From positions 5,916,001 to 5,980,000 of the forward strand of contig NC_073346.2 of assembly GCF_027580225.2 (NCBI RefSeq): 64,000 nucleotides of DNA. The letters are read 5' to 3'. The position numbers and the translations under genes were made by a program. The stretch's first letter is position 1. Each line of letters starts with the position of its first letter. Below are positions 13,358 to 25,786 of the stretch, piece after piece. Below the pieces are notes generated by a model that was not told where the DNA came from, made no database searches, and was given only the letters and a program-made list of their open reading frames with translations. The stretch is from Misgurnus anguillicaudatus (taxonomy: Eukaryota > Chordata > Actinopteri > Cypriniformes > Cobitidae).

Positions 13358-13569
13358 ATCTGCACATTTCCATGTCATTTTCTCACAAAAGTAAATAAAA
13401 TGAAAAGCATAATGTGATGTCTTGCATTTATACACAAATCCACCTCACTAAAGTGTAGAAAATACTTACAATTAAAACAAGATTGTATTTTATTTGAATT
13501 CTTCCTAAAGACTGTATATACTTATACAAATAAAAGATTTTTTTTAAATACAATTTAAAGAAACATGTA

Positions 13570-13865
13570 TTAAAGGAACAGTATGTAAGAAATGTATATA
13601 AATCAATCATAAAATGGCCCTGATATGTCACTAGACATTAAGAAATCATTTTCATTTCAAATACTTATATCACTGACAACAGTGGTCTGGCTAGGATATT
13701 GTCATTTAAAAAGTGGAGTTGCAGCCCTCAACTGATGTTTATGTTGTCATGTTGTGTATTGGCCACCAGTTGTGTGATTGCAGTACCAGTTTTAGCCACA
13801 AGTTTTTTGATTGCAGTATCAGTTTTGGCCACAATCCTACATTCTGTTCCTTTAAATATTATAAT
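13570..13865. mobile_element. TTAA-flanked MITE (AGGAACAGTATGT family), copy 1
   Basis: The ends are AGGAACAGTATGT and ACATTCTGTTCCT, with TTAA at 13570-13573 and 13862-13865. It is collinear with the split copy at 52602-54217 and serves as its empty-site reference. The interior includes three imperfect GTGATTGCAGTACCAGTTTT-type units. Confidence 0.88.
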
Positions 13866-14355
13866 AAATGTAGAGTTAATTTGCACAAACAGATAAGTTC
13901 TATATGAAATTCTAAAAAAAGCATTTTTATCAAGCTCCTGTTGCTGACAAGTTTATGTTTTGAACATGAAAGTAAAGACACCGTTAACTGTCAGAAAAAC
14001 ATCTGTGTGTGTTCCAGGTTTTTCTCATATGACACGTTATGTAATGTTAATGTATTCATTGCAGGACTGAGATAGGCTGCTTTACTTTAACCTAGGTTTT
14101 ACTTACATAAGCAGAACAATGAGACTTTCAAGGAGATGTTTGTGAAAGCCCTCCAAGTAGTCTGGAGTCTTTTGTTTGAGTCATAATTTGTTATTTATCC
14201 TTGAACATTATGTGTAGCATTTTTGTATGTGTAATTTATTAGAGTGTATCATTAAAGTCACAATTTGCTTGTTGCAGTGACTATGAGCTTTTTTCCCATT
14301 GGGGGGCACACAACTCAATCTCGCCTAGGGCAACCAAACCAGCCCTGATCATTGC

Positions 14356-14977
14356 TACCAAAAATGTTTCATACAGTGTCATATAAAATGTCCTTACATT
14401 CAAATTATGAAATTCATGAATATTCCGATGATTTGCATTGACAGCATTATGCAAAATATGTGGTCAGATATCATATAAAACATCCTCCGGTTTTATCAGA
14501 CAAGTAACCACTATCATGTTCAAATACATGTTCAAATCACATTTTAAGATACATTGAGTGTTCTAAGTAAGTCACTGATATGTGGATTTTCATTCAAATA
14601 ATAATGTTTATAGTGTGACTCTGTGGTGCATTTGACACGGCTGGATTGGTTTCACCAGTGGACAAGAAATATCTGATTCTGACCCACTGTCTGAGTCCCA
14701 CCAGTACAGAGTAAATGCAAGAAAACAGCTGTCAGAGTGATCTTAACTCAGAATGAATGATGACAGCACTGATTCTCAGTCTTTATATACTGTACTGTAT
14801 CCTCCTGAAGCGCATCATTACTGTTACCCTACAGACATAAAACTGCACTCCAATGTGTCATTTATTGTATGAAAGACTCTTTTTAAATGGACCCAGTGTA
14901 AAGATGTCACAGAGGACAAACACTGCCATCATAAAGTTCAATATAAAGCTTTGATTTTATAAGCTCATGAAATAGTT

Positions 14978-15015
<38 letters not shown>

Positions 15016-15303
15016 ACAGAAGATTTATGTGAAAAAGACACAAGCGCACCACTGATGCCCGTGCGCACGCTAAATTGTTATTACAAGAGCATAACAAATC
15101 TGCACACAAGAAAACGGAAGCCTGCAAGCTTGTTTTAAACTCCATGTTGAAATGCCCAACTTTACAGCAGAAAATGTTTGTTCACAGCCTGGTACAAAAA
15201 GTGTTTTTGGTCTGTATACTGTAGCTAATTTTGCCCTTCATGACAACTTTGAGGGGTGTGATTTTTTTTTTTTGTAACTCATCTGTTTAAATTATATTAA
15301 GCC
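14356..15303. other. Intronic sequence with a GT microsatellite
   Basis: A (GT)n run lies at about 14979-15012. The rest is AT-rich with no recognised exon or transposon. Confidence 0.5.
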
Positions 15304-15818
15304 TTAAAGGTCCAGTTCTTTCTGTGTTTTTGAAGCTTTGATTGTGTATACAGTGCGCAATATAACATGTGTTCATGTTTCACGTGTAAAAAAAATGCTG
15401 TATTTTTCACACAATTTACTTATCTGTATAGCGCTGTTTTCACTGTGCTAAAAACTGGCTGATGTCTTCCGTGTTCTATGAAGTCCCTCCTTCAGAAATA
15501 CGTATCGAGTTCTGATTGTGTAGTTTGTTTAGTGTGTTGTGATTCGATAGCAGCTTAGCTTGCCGTTAGCTTAGCTGGCGACTGAAGTATTCCTGTGGGC
15601 GGAGTTTAGTCAAAAAAAAATTGACGTCATTAAAGCAGGAAGTAGACTGCTGTAGTCCAAACCGGCTGTTCAGTGTAGGCTTTGAAAGGCGAATTCTGTT
15701 AAAGAAAGTATATCGCCTGGCAGTGAACTTTGAGCTTTATCATTTTACAGCTATTATTTATGCTATTATAGCATCATTACACACTAAATGGGGTTTAAAA
15801 AAATAACGTGACCTTTAA
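15304..15818. mobile_element. TTAA-flanked MITE (AAAGGTCC family), copy 1
   Basis: TTAA lies at 15304-15307 and 15815-15818, bounding AGGTCCAGTTCTTTCTG on the left and an ACGTGACCT right end. It is collinear and in the same orientation as 48350-48842, sharing for example the AGCTTAGCTTGCCGTTAGC and GTGGGCGGAGTTTAGTC segments. It is non-coding. Confidence 0.85.
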
Positions 15819-15839
15819 AATTCTGCATAATTAAGGGCG

Positions 15840-16100
15840 TGGCCACTCGAGTGACGGGTGAACTGCCACTGCTGTTACTACTGTTGAGCTAGGTGGGCGT
15901 GGATTCAGAAACAAGTAACCGTAGGTTCTCCCACATCACGCCTCTTTACCCATATTTGGTTATCCGTGACTGATGCGTGGTGACTCACTGCCAAGACGGG
16001 GTCGGCAGGCTCCGCCAACTATTGCCTTCAAAAAAAGCTTTTCGCAAAACTATGGGTGATGTCACGGACACTACGTACATATTTTTACAGTCTATGGTCT
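15840..16100. repeat. Partial interspersed repeat ending in TTTTTACAGTCTATGG
   Basis: The right end at 16083-16097 is the complement of the left end of the repeat at about 41400 (CATAGACTGTAAAA). Both look like single ends of one fish MITE family. The left boundary is not seen. Confidence 0.45.
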
Positions 16101-17024
16101 TTACCAGTGCCAGAGCCCCTGTACATGATACACAAATAGAGGCTTGCTGTTTTGAATACCAATAGATTCAGCACACAAAAAATCAAAACCAATATGTATA
16201 GGAAAACTTCGTGTTCAACTTTTTTTCTTTCTTTTATTGTTTGATTGGCCTTGACATCTACTGTAATGATAGGATCTTATATAATGTAACACATCAGATA
16301 CTTTTCCTCAAACATATACTTCAGACATAACAGATTATCTTTAAATATAAATACTCGTAAAGACAAATATTTTTATGAGAGTTTGTATGTGCCCACATGC
16401 TTCGGACGGCTGTCACAATGATTAAATAATTGTCTCATCGCAATTGTTTGACCTCATCGCGATGATTTCAGATCGCCGCAATGATTGCACATCTCTCTAA
16501 AAAACACAAGGGGGAGCTGCAGGAATTAATTTTTTGCAGCCACTACAGACATGTGCGGTCCAGTACTAATATGACCTTAGTAGGATTGGCTACTATTTAA
16601 GACCTGGTACAGTTTATTTTGATTGCTAATTTACTTTTAGTTTTTTTTCAGACACCTTATTAATATTTCTTAAGAAGATTTTTCAATTTTTGAAAAATAT
16701 ATTCATAAAATAATTACTTTTAAATATGTGTTATGCTTATTAATATTTACTGCCAGGTAAACTTTGCAAAATATTTAATTTAAACAATCACAACAATATG
16801 TAAAAATTATTTAATGAACAAACCAAAAACCTATGATAATTCAATGTCAAAGCAATAAATCAGACAATTAATTGTCATAATCGCCATAATTTATTAAACA
16901 ATTAACCATCAGCCAAATTTTATATATGTGAGTGAAGTCGTTTTTATGTCTTATTTGTCTTTATAACACTTTTAACATCAAACAAGCACTTTATTTCTCA
17001 TTCCTGCATGTTTTACTCTTTCCC
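16101..17024. other. AT-rich intronic sequence
   Basis: It contains possible decayed hAT-like ends (a GCTGTCACAATGATT region near 16410, a complementary AATTAACCATCAGCC region near 16900). The evidence is too weak to call an element. Confidence 0.35.
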
Positions 17025-17235
17025 CGCCATTGATGAGTTATCTCGTCAATCCGCAGTACCGCTATTATCCACCAGGTGCAACTTATAAAACCCGGAAATA
17101 TTGCCCTAGGGCAAACAGCTGTATGTCCGTCTAAGTTTTGAGGATCGCTCTGCATCTGATCTCTATTTAAAAGTCCTTTACAAAAATGGAATTATAAATA
17201 AAAATGGAAAAATATCAAACGAAGTGCTTTTTTTT
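17025..17235. repeat. Partial copy of the CTCTTTCCCCGCC TTAA family
   Basis: It begins TTTACTCTTTCCCCGCCATT and is collinear with 36037-36270 (the CCGCAGTACCGCTATTATCC segment and the GCCCTA-GGCAA-CTG segment). It lacks a recognisable right end. It lies about 420 bp upstream of the first ASCC3 exon. Confidence 0.65.
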
Positions 17236-17654
17236 GATGGACACATATCCTTTGTATTAGGTAATATTTAGGAAGGTACACCCATCTAAAAAACATACAA
17301 ATAATCATTTTAGACTGTTTGGAGCATTGGGATCGCTAGACAAGGACTTAATGTCCGTATTGAAAACCTCAAATTCGATCATTTATTTAGTTCTTTTGCC
17401 TGTAGCTCAGTATAGACCATGCACATTCAGCACATTCATTTAGATACCATGGGTCACGATTTTTGTGCCATCGTTTATTTTCTGTGTTATACATACTGCT
17501 GTGCTTTGAACATCATTGTTTCATAACCTTGTCTATTACTGTAAAACTCCTTTAAAGCAGTCTGCATTGTATAAAGGTTTATGTAAAAAAAGGTGCATTG
17601 GCTTACTGTCTATCGAGTGCACTCAATACTACTTTTTATTTCATGTTTCTTAAG

Positions 17655-17831
17655 GTGGAATCGACACAGAGTATGATTCGCATACTCGGCCTCTCTGCAA
17701 CTCTGCCGAATTATCTGGATGTGGCATCTTTCCTGCATGTGAACCCTTTCATTGGACTGTTCTACTTTGACGGTCGTTTCCGTCCTGTTCCACTTGGCCA
17801 AAGCTTTGTTGGCATCAAGACCACAAATAAG
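17655..17831 (+). CDS. ASCC3: ASCC3 exon, N-terminal helicase cassette (SAT motif)
   Basis: ASCC3 is the Ski2-like 3'-5' helicase subunit of the ASCC complex. It unwinds DNA for ALKBH3-dependent alkylation repair and acts in splitting collided ribosomes. This exon is 177 nt (59 codons, phase 0 at both ends). It starts at the GTG after the acceptor ...TTTCTTAAG and ends before the donor GTATCC. The peptide begins [20 protein letters not shown] and contains the helicase SAT motif (motif III), then the FLHVNP and DGRFRPVPL segments typical of Ski2/Brr2-type proteins. I recognise it as near-identical to vertebrate ASCC3 in the first of its two cassettes. The flanking frame continues past the splice sites, but those parts are intron. 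The preceding exon, with the DEVH box, is upstream of the window. Confidence 0.95.
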
Positions 17832-17918
17832 GTATCCTGCCTCTTAACACATGCCAGGATAAAATCTAAATATATTCTAATTCTAATAAATGGAAATAAT
17901 GTTTGTTTGTTGTCACAG

Positions 17919-17990
17919 ATCCAGCAACTTCATGACATGGAGGAAGTGTGTTATGATAAAGTCCTACAGCAGATCAAAGCAGGACACCAG
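17919..17990 (+). CDS. ASCC3: ASCC3 exon, linker between helicase lobes
   Basis: This is a 72-nt phase-0 exon (24 codons) preceded by TTGTCACAG and followed by the donor GTAATG. It encodes [20 protein letters not shown] then AGHQ, which in vertebrate ASCC3 follows directly on the previous exon. It is the helical segment leading from RecA lobe 1 into the QVMVFVHARN strand of lobe 2. The intron separating it from the previous exon is only 87 bp, in contrast to the 21 kb intron that follows. Confidence comes from the continuous protein match, the conserved splice sites and the phase agreement. Confidence 0.94.
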
Positions 17991-18879
17991 GTAATGTCCC
18001 TACTCTTAAATTCTGCCTCAATTAACCCTGATCATAGTCTTAATCCCTAACTTTAGCACTATTTGGACTAGTAACTTGGGATTAGTTTTCCAAACAATAT
18101 TTGAGTTTCAACGTGTCCCCCACGTCGTCTATGATTTTATGTACTGATTTGGACGAGACTAAAATGTACAGGCTATTCCAGATGTGGGAGTGTCTGTTTG
18201 TTGCGTTTGGACATTGCTGAAGATTGTGTGCTCTGGATACGCGTGTTTGTGATGTTTGACATTTTGAGAGAAAAACACAGACATGGCCGATTCAGAAGGG
18301 ATTAAAAACACAGAAGACCTCTGAGAAGCACGGTTTTCTGAGAGGTCCCCCCTGTAATCCCGTCTGAATAGGACTCTTATCTGATATTCCTAACCACAGC
18401 CTGCAAAGCTACATTATGACTTCTGTCTTAGTTTTAACATTAACCTTTGATCTTTGATAAACTGCCCTGTCCTTTTATCGGTCTTTGATCCTTAATCCAC
18501 TCCTAACCCATTCCCCTACTTTTCAACGTTAAGCCAAACCCCACATTTGAGCCTTGGCTTTAACCATTTGACTTAAAGTTGCCGTAGAGTAAAACTGTAT
18601 TACTGTAGGAATAGATGAATAATAAGAGTTCTGTACATGGTAATGGCATATCATGAGCCTCAAACACGATTGTTTCCTCCTTCTTATGTAAACCCTGTGC
18701 ATGCAAAAGACTGCTGGAAAACAGACCAATCTCAACATAACACCAACTGTGACGTTACAGTCGTGATGTACGCCCCAACATTAAATTACAAATTAAATTA
18801 ATGACAATTTTGTTACGATGCTATAAACAAAGTTGTGACTGCTGATTTAGCACTTTATGCTAGTTAATGCAGTTTACAG

Positions 18880-20270
18880 TTTTGCAGTTCCATACCAAGT
18901 TTGCTTTTTTAAATTAGTTTTATTTTAATATCGTTTTCAGTTTTGCTTTAATTTTAAGTTTAGTTTTAGTAAGTTTCATTAATGTTTTTTTTTTTAGTTT
19001 TAGTTTAGTTTTTATTTTGCAAACACATTTCTATTTATTTTTTATTTTATTTAGTTACAGTTTTAGTAATTATAGTTTAGCAGCTAACAGCAGCTAGACT
19101 GCCAGACATATTTATCAGTTAACTAATGTTGCTGTCAGCTTCAGCTAACCTCACATGCATAAAGCGCATAAGACCCCTTAAAAGTTTGTAAACATTTCAA
19201 CGTGTCTGGGTGGGCGGGGCTTAGCTGGAGGCAAAAATAGGCGTGGACGCAATGTTGACAAGCGTAAGCTAGCACGTTTTAGGAGAGATTTATTAAAGAT
19301 GGATGCAGAAGAAGGTTCGGAACTGTCCAAATATGACTCTGCGGTACCGTGACAGCTATTTTTATAAATGAACTCTGTAGTTTTTGTATCCTGTTCTCAT
19401 TGGAAACATTTTAACCAGGTTTTGGATATTTCGTAGGCAACATATGAACTATTTTCGGCTGGTTTGGGGAATTTTGTCAAGGCTTATTGTCTAATGTAAC
19501 CTATAGCTGGGCTAACTATGATTAGCAATGGGGATTATTTTAAGAGACCATTCAAAGGATGGCACACACATCTATCGCTGTATGTTTGTTTAATATTTAA
19601 GCTAGATAACGTTGGTGCACTGAAGGTTGGTGTTTTATCACCTATAAAACAGAAACTTGCTGATTTGTACTAGATAAAACCAACAGACCAATACATATGC
19701 ATAGATTGTTTTACCTGATATGAAGTGTGCACTGCAAACACGAGCATTATTTATAATTGTCTCCTTCAATTCAACCACAATTGTCTTCTTTATTTCTGTG
19801 AAGGAATGTCTGCCGGGATCCGATAAAACTTTAGTTTTGAAGCAAAAGTGCCGTTCCTTCTATTTTGGCAGCCAAAAACACAAGAAGATGACATTATAAA
19901 GTCTAAAACGTAAACTTTTAGCGTGCCTGCTATGAGTTCTTATCTTTTGCCTCCAGCTAGAGCGGTGACGTCACAGTGACGTATGCGATTAAGGGGTCTA
20001 TTATACGCCTGTTTGGTTCTAAACCTAACCACATTAGATTTCCACCACGGGATGAGAGCTTATTCATTACGAAAACAAATACTTATTTTTGATAATTATT
20101 ATTTTATTTTAGTAAATTTTTCAATAAATGTTGCTAGTTTTGTTTAGTTTTAGTTTTTCATTTATTATGAATTTTACATTTTATTTCAGTTAACGAAAAT
20201 GTTTTAGCTGATAGTTTTAGTCTAAGTTTCAGTTTTCATTTATATTTCGAAAATAACCTTGGTCCATACT
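18880..20270. repeat. T-rich inverted repeat with a nested palindromic element
   Basis: TTTTAGTTTTAGTTTAG-type runs occur at 18900-19080 and again at 20080-20265, and look like the two halves of one old repeat. Between them, about 19167-20001 begins AGACCCCTTAA and ends TTAAGGGGTCT. It also carries GCTGGAGGCAAAA near the left and TTTTGCCTCCAGC near the right, which marks it as a separate palindromic insertion. Confidence 0.6.
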
Positions 20271-20621
20271 GAAAAAACACAAACTTACTGCTCAGAAATT
20301 ACTGCATTTCCAATCCTGAATAATTGATTATTCCTCAAAATCTGCATCTTCGTCTGATACAGGCTCAAACACAGAGCTACTGAAGGAGCTGCTCTGAGAA
20401 ACAGCCAATCAGAGCAGAGCTCAACATTATTATGAATGACCCCTTCTATTTAGATATCAGAGAACAATTTAACATATTATTTACATGGATTCTTTGGCAT
20501 CTTTAAATTCTGTATCATGCCCATTTGAACCTTTTGTCTAGCCTGTATTATACCCATTACTTAAACTCTAGTCTTAAACCTTAGCCTTCAACCCCATTTC
20601 AGAATATCATTTATCCACCTT

Positions 20622-21054
20622 AAGGCCAGGATACACTGCACGATAATTGGCTGTCCCAGACGAAAGATTGCCATCGTGAAACAATCGTCCCGATTTCTGT
20701 GATCGTGGCTCTCCATCGGTGGTCCTATGTCATACAGTGAGAGAGGTTCAAAGACGTCCGTTTTCCCGGTCTTGCGTCCAAAGATAGCCTACGATAGTTT
20801 TCTGGCAGTGTCAGAAATTCGGCATGATCACCGCACAGTGTGTTTGCTGCTACGACCTGCGCGCTGGTATTTGTTTACCACGAGTGCATGCTGGTGACGT
20901 TGCGCAACGTGTGACGCAGCCGCCGAAGCTTCCGTGTCATCATCGTACAGTCTACATGCCTCTCGTACCCGAGTTTAAACAATACATGTCGCACAGTGTG
21001 ATAAGGTAATGATCTTATAAGAGGACAAAAATCGTGCAGTGTATTCCGGGCTTT
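20622..21054. mobile_element. Palindromic MITE
   Basis: The inverted ends are AAGGCCAGGATACACTGCAC and GTGCAGTGTATTCCGGGCTTT (one mismatch pair plus offsets). There is no convincing target duplication, so the superfamily is open. Overlapping short frames inside are not genes. Confidence 0.75.
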
Positions 21055-22116
21055 ACGAGCCAAACTCTCAAAGCCCACATTACAGACTCCAGTCATTTGG
21101 GACAAGTCCAAATCTTGTCAGCTTTAAATGAAACACTTTGTGTTCAGTAGCCAATGAAAAGTGTGTCTTTGCATCCTGTGAGTTTTAGCAGTGTGGTAGA
21201 CCTGCTGGCACCAGTCAGCATTATGGCTTCTATCATCCTTCCATTCTTTTGTATGTATCGCTGTATTTGATCTGTGATCCTGATCACCATTTGTCTTATG
21301 AAGTATGCTCGGTCTTCCCAAGGAGAAATGCAATGAAAGGCCACGAACAAGGCCGTCCTAGTAAGGTTTAATTGAAAATCATCAGGCCTGCATTGGAGCG
21401 CTGAAGGTCAGGGGCTCTGCGGTAGTCTCGCTCTGCTGTGGTGTAACGTGCCCTTTGCCTTTTCCTGAACTCAATTTCTAAATCTCATAAATCTCAGGAC
21501 AACCGCACCTTTACCACTGCATCACCTCCCACCTTGCAAATGCATTTTCTGTTTGATTTATTCATGTTTTTTTTTTTTGTGTGGCTTTAAGATGCTGCCC
21601 ATGATCTTTCTTGTCCCCAAGGTTGCATGAGTTACACATGTAGCTGCGCTTACTGGTCATGGACATAAGAGTAGTACATAAGGGCTAATCTAACCTGTTT
21701 GGAGTCTCCTAGAGAGTCTGAAGTTTGAGAACGGGGATTAAGTTAATGGCCATGGTGTACGATCAGCTTTTACCGATGTAGAACTGCATGAATAACAGAT
21801 GAAGATTTAGTCAATACTGAAGCATCAGACATACTGTCCAGATGAAGACAAAAAGTATAGTGCTAAACTGTCTGGTTATCAGAAATTAGTGACACAAAGT
21901 GTCTGTGATAAAGTTTATCTTTGGTTACCTCACAACACTATTGTGAATAACACTTTTAATAAGGGCATAGTAAACAAGAAGCTAGTTAGGTGATTTTTAA
22001 TGGCTAAGAGATGTTTGTTATGCAGAGGATAATTGTAGACAGCTGTGTTGTGATGACAGTTGTGTTTATAGCACTGTTTCACAACATTAAAAAAAAAAGT
22101 GCCTCATCCTCATAGG

Positions 22117-23155
22117 TAGGGATGCACGATAAATCGAATGTGATAGTCATTGCGCATCTCGTCAGTAAAGCCGGTTCCTTGATTAGTAGTAAATCACCAT
22201 CACCTGCTTTCAGATGGAGTGGCATTTACTACACAAAGCCATAGTTCACTTATAATAGGCCTTCGATAATATATTCTCAGCTTGTAAGTGAACTACACAG
22301 GGGTAAAAGCAAAAAAATCCTGAACCTGAACATTTTTGGGGGCAGAAACATTGTTGAAACTAACTAGTAATGTATATGCCATTGCCATTAGCACCTGACA
22401 GGCTCAAACTACAGATTATGATGGGCTATTTGAAACAACAATATAAATAAAGGTTACTCACTAAAATGTGGCGCAAAGTAAACCATGATCAGACTTAACA
22501 AATTCAGTCACTTTGTGCATTTACAGGTAAATACATCGATGTGGTGCACTTTGAGAGTAAAAATATGTGACACAAATTATGAGGAATTTTATGTTCTTAA
22601 ACATCTTTGGTTATATTCATGGTAATAATAGGGCAGACAAATTGGTCAAAACATGTTTAATGTTTAATAATAAGTGGTGGCATTTAATACAGATTTATTA
22701 CTGAAGCGAATGCGTGTGTTTGTCAGGATGAAGTGGGATCTGGTTCACGTGGATGCGTTAACCCATGTGATTACAGAATATTATTATGCAAGCAAAATGT
22801 TTTGACACAAACGCAACTTAATACTGATATCGAAAGACAGCATTTGAAATGGACAGTTTTGTCATAATTTCTTGGTTTGGTTGAGAGTTCCTTTCATACT
22901 ATTTGTAGGCGAACACATGAACTCGACTGATATTAATATATATATAAAAAATTAATTGGCAGCCAATGCCGCATGCCAGAGATCCGGCGCGGTGACGGAA
23001 AACTTTGAGCCATAACTACGGCTTTGTGTAGTAAATGCTGAAAGTGTAATAAATCCATCTGAAAGCAGGTGATGGTGATTTACTACTTATCAAGGAACCG
23101 GCTTCACTGACGAGATGTGCAATGACTATTGCATGCGATTTATCGTGCAGCCCTA
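22117..23155. mobile_element. hAT-type MITE (1.04 kb)
   Basis: The ends are TAGGGATGCACGATAAATCG and CGATTTATCGTGCAGCCCTA. The 8-bp duplication is CTCATAGG (22109-22116) against CTCATAGA (23156-23163), with one mismatch. The subterminal inverted repeats are long (ATCTCGTCAGT...AAGCCGGTTCCTTGAT is mirrored at 23090-23120). Confidence 0.9.
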
Positions 23156-23522
23156 CTCATAGATATTTAACATCATTTTACCTGAACCATTATAATTGGA
23201 TAAAATGTCTTTCTTCACCCAAATATGAACATTTAGTCATTATTTATTTACCCTTGTCTCATTAAAATCCTCTTTCTTTGTTCTTCAATACTATTACCGC
23301 TATTTTTTGTTCTTTTTTTGGGTGTGGTCATTGCTGACCATCGTCAATGGTTCCTCAACAAACCATTTAGTCAAAGGTTCTGTGAAGAATAATTTCTTTG
23401 TAATGTGAAGAACCTTATTTTACTACAAAGAAACTTTTATATGACATATAGGCTTTTCAGATGTTTAAGGTTCTTTATTGAACCAACATGGTTCTTCCAT
23501 TGCAGAGGTCTGCACCTGGGAA

Positions 23523-23650
23523 CCCACTATCCTGCTAAGTTTAGTTCCAACCCAGCTCCAAAACACCTGCCTATAATTTTAGTGATCCTGAAGCTTTTGA
23601 TTAGCTTGTTCAGGTGTGTTTGATTAGGGTTGGAGTTAAACTCTGCAGGA
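23523..23650. repeat. Abundant cyprinid-type interspersed repeat
   Basis: The segment ending GGTTGGAGTTAAACTCTGCA, with the inverse TTAGTTCCAACCCAGCTCCA on its left, is a palindromic short repeat that I recognise as very common in cyprinid genomes. It is the main taxon clue besides ASCC3. Confidence 0.6.
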
Positions 23651-23813
23651 AATGGAACAATTTTACATTTCAAAATGCCTTTTTGGGGCACTGAATTACA
23701 ACCTAATTCAGAGTAGGATCTAACCAGTACAATATGATCTACCCATGACATAAATGTATGTTAATTGGCACCCAAGATACTAAGCCATGTAGACAGACAC
23801 ACCTGGGTAGGGT

Positions 23814-24505
23814 TGCACCAGTCGTTCGTAAGTTCTTACTTAAACTGCGACGTAAAGTCCAAACTAGAGGTTTAGTAACTTCTCGCTAGTTTATAACTAA
23901 CTCTGTATCTTATTCGGTTGCCCCATTTGTTCTTAAGGCAGAACGTAGCTAGTAGATCGTAAGCTCTCTATAAAGTAATGCGTTGACGCATAGAATGACG
24001 TCTATTTTTCTTAACCCAATCACAAGCCTTATAATGGGTAAACAGGAAATAGTCTGAACAGCACGTAATTTCACTCATTCTTGACTCACCTAAACTGAAA
24101 GTTAAAAAGACGTTAAAGCAAACGTTATCGAACTCAAAACATTACACTTTTAATTGAAAATATCTATTCTATCCAACACATGGAGGAGAAAATAAACAGG
24201 AAGAAATTTTAAATCTTATTTTAATTGATGGATACACAGAAAATTAAACAGTTCTTGAAAAGTCGTTGACGAACTTGCGGCTCTTCATAATTAATTACGA
24301 GCTCATCGATGTAATATAATCTGGCTGATATCTTATTCCAAATGTTATTCATGGACAGAGGCTTTCGTAAATATTTAGTTACAACGTATGTTTAATGGTG
24401 CAACCCAAAAACATTTAGTAGTGCGTAAGTTGTAACTTAGTGCCCATTTACGTCGTAACTAAGCTACGTTGTAACTTACGCACAGCTGGTACAACCGGCC
24501 GCTGC
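23814..24505. mobile_element. Palindromic MITE (GGTTGCACCAG ends)
   Basis: GGGTTGCACCAG at the left is mirrored by CTGGTACAACC at 24488-24498. Subterminal TTCGTAAGTTCTTACTTAA and TAACTTACGCAC stretches are also inverted. No clear duplication. Confidence 0.65.
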
Positions 24506-25207
24506 ACCATAAACATGTTATTTTCTCAGCTATGATAAAACCATTACTCAAGTGTTTTAGTTTAATGCACGGATTGCATGATTTCTCTCATTTAACAAGA
24601 CATTTTGAGTTGAATCTATTTATTTTAGCTTATTGAAATCTCTGGATTTGAATTTTACCCATCATGCATTGTAGCATGCATAAATTAATCGCTACTAGTA
24701 AATGAGTATTGTTTTGCTGTTTGTTGTCTTTACTTACTCTGCTGCAATTGTTTTTGTTATCATTGTTGCTTATTTTTTTTTGTTGGAGTTAAGAGCTCAT
24801 CTTCTCACTTCACGAGATTTGATTTCTGTCACCAATATTAAGATTTGTGTGTTGAGGTCTCTGTGTGAAGTTGAAACCTTTGCTTTACTTGATGTTTCCT
24901 TTGCTTTGCAAAGTGGCATCTTTTTTGAAATGCAAAGTTTGCAGAGTTCTCTTAACATTACAAGTTTTTATAAAACTATGTTAAAATATGACGTGTGAAA
25001 TAAAGTTTCTCATATTGTTAACTGACCATTTGTAAAACAGGAAATGTTTTGTTAATCTAACAAGAATACGAGACATTTTACGCTCAGTGAACAAAATTTT
25101 TAATTATTAAGTAGGTTTAACATAGTTGTCTTGTTTAACAAAACAAAATTCCCATTTTTAGGGCAGCGAGTTACCCTATGTTTTTTTAAGTTGAATCAAC
25201 TCATCTG

Positions 25208-25783
25208 GGCCGGGTTTCCCAAAAGCATCGTAAGGCTAATTATTGTTTTGAAGTGAAATGGCATCTGATTAAGGAAACCAAATAAATATGTACGGTACAA
25301 TGCAATAATCCCTAATAATAAATAAACATAGATAATAAAAAACTAATAATAATAATAATCTAAACTCTTACATAAAATGCAGAAGGCATTTCGCAGTGGG
25401 ACGAGTCCTAACTAAATACGGAAAATAATATTTCATTATGCACAAATTTTTAAAACATTAAAATAATTGTTTAATGACTACATTTTATAATATTTAGTCA
25501 TTAAACAATAATAAAAAATATTATAAAAAAAACATTAGTGCACATCAGCTGAAGATTATTAGCCTAAACAAGCTTCTGCTACAAATTCGAGTCATTCTAT
25601 AGGTGACATTTCAGCACTTGACAAACGGATAGCGACTCGTAAGTAGCACTTAAAACCCAGCTGCGAGCGATCGTTTAACATGCATCTTTGGGAAACGCAC
25701 GTAAATGAACACAAATGTTCGTTAAGTAGCTCGTAGAAAGCGCTCTTAAGAGCTAAGTTCAATCGTTATTGGGAAACCCGGCC
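25208..25783. mobile_element. MITE with 3-bp duplication (Harbinger/ISL2EU-like)
   Basis: The ends are GGCCGGGTTTCCCAAAAGC and GGGAAACCCGGCC, flanked by CTG at 25205-25207 and 25784-25786. It has the same CTG duplication and similar end chemistry as the element at 52714-53419. It is non-coding. Confidence 0.75.
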
Positions 25784-25786
25784 CTG

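Larger units (their letters stand above)
12087..14347. mobile_element. hAT element (2.26 kb) containing two further MITEs
   Basis: The left end is CAGGGCTGGCGATTGC and the right end GGCAACCAAACCAGCCCTG, with TTGCCTAGGGCG near the left and CGCCTAGGGCAA near the right. A perfect 8-bp duplication, ATCATTGC, lies at 12079-12086 and 14348-14355. A donor-like GTAAGT occurs at 12571 after a short frame, but no transposase domain is recognisable. It hosts the elements at 12693-13357 and 13570-13865. Confidence 0.9.

Noticed and set aside
17832..18050. Open frame bridging the two ASCC3 exons and extending past the second
   Set aside because: The 87-bp intron is a multiple of three and happens to be open. 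Both donors and the acceptor are standard and the exons match ASCC3 exactly.
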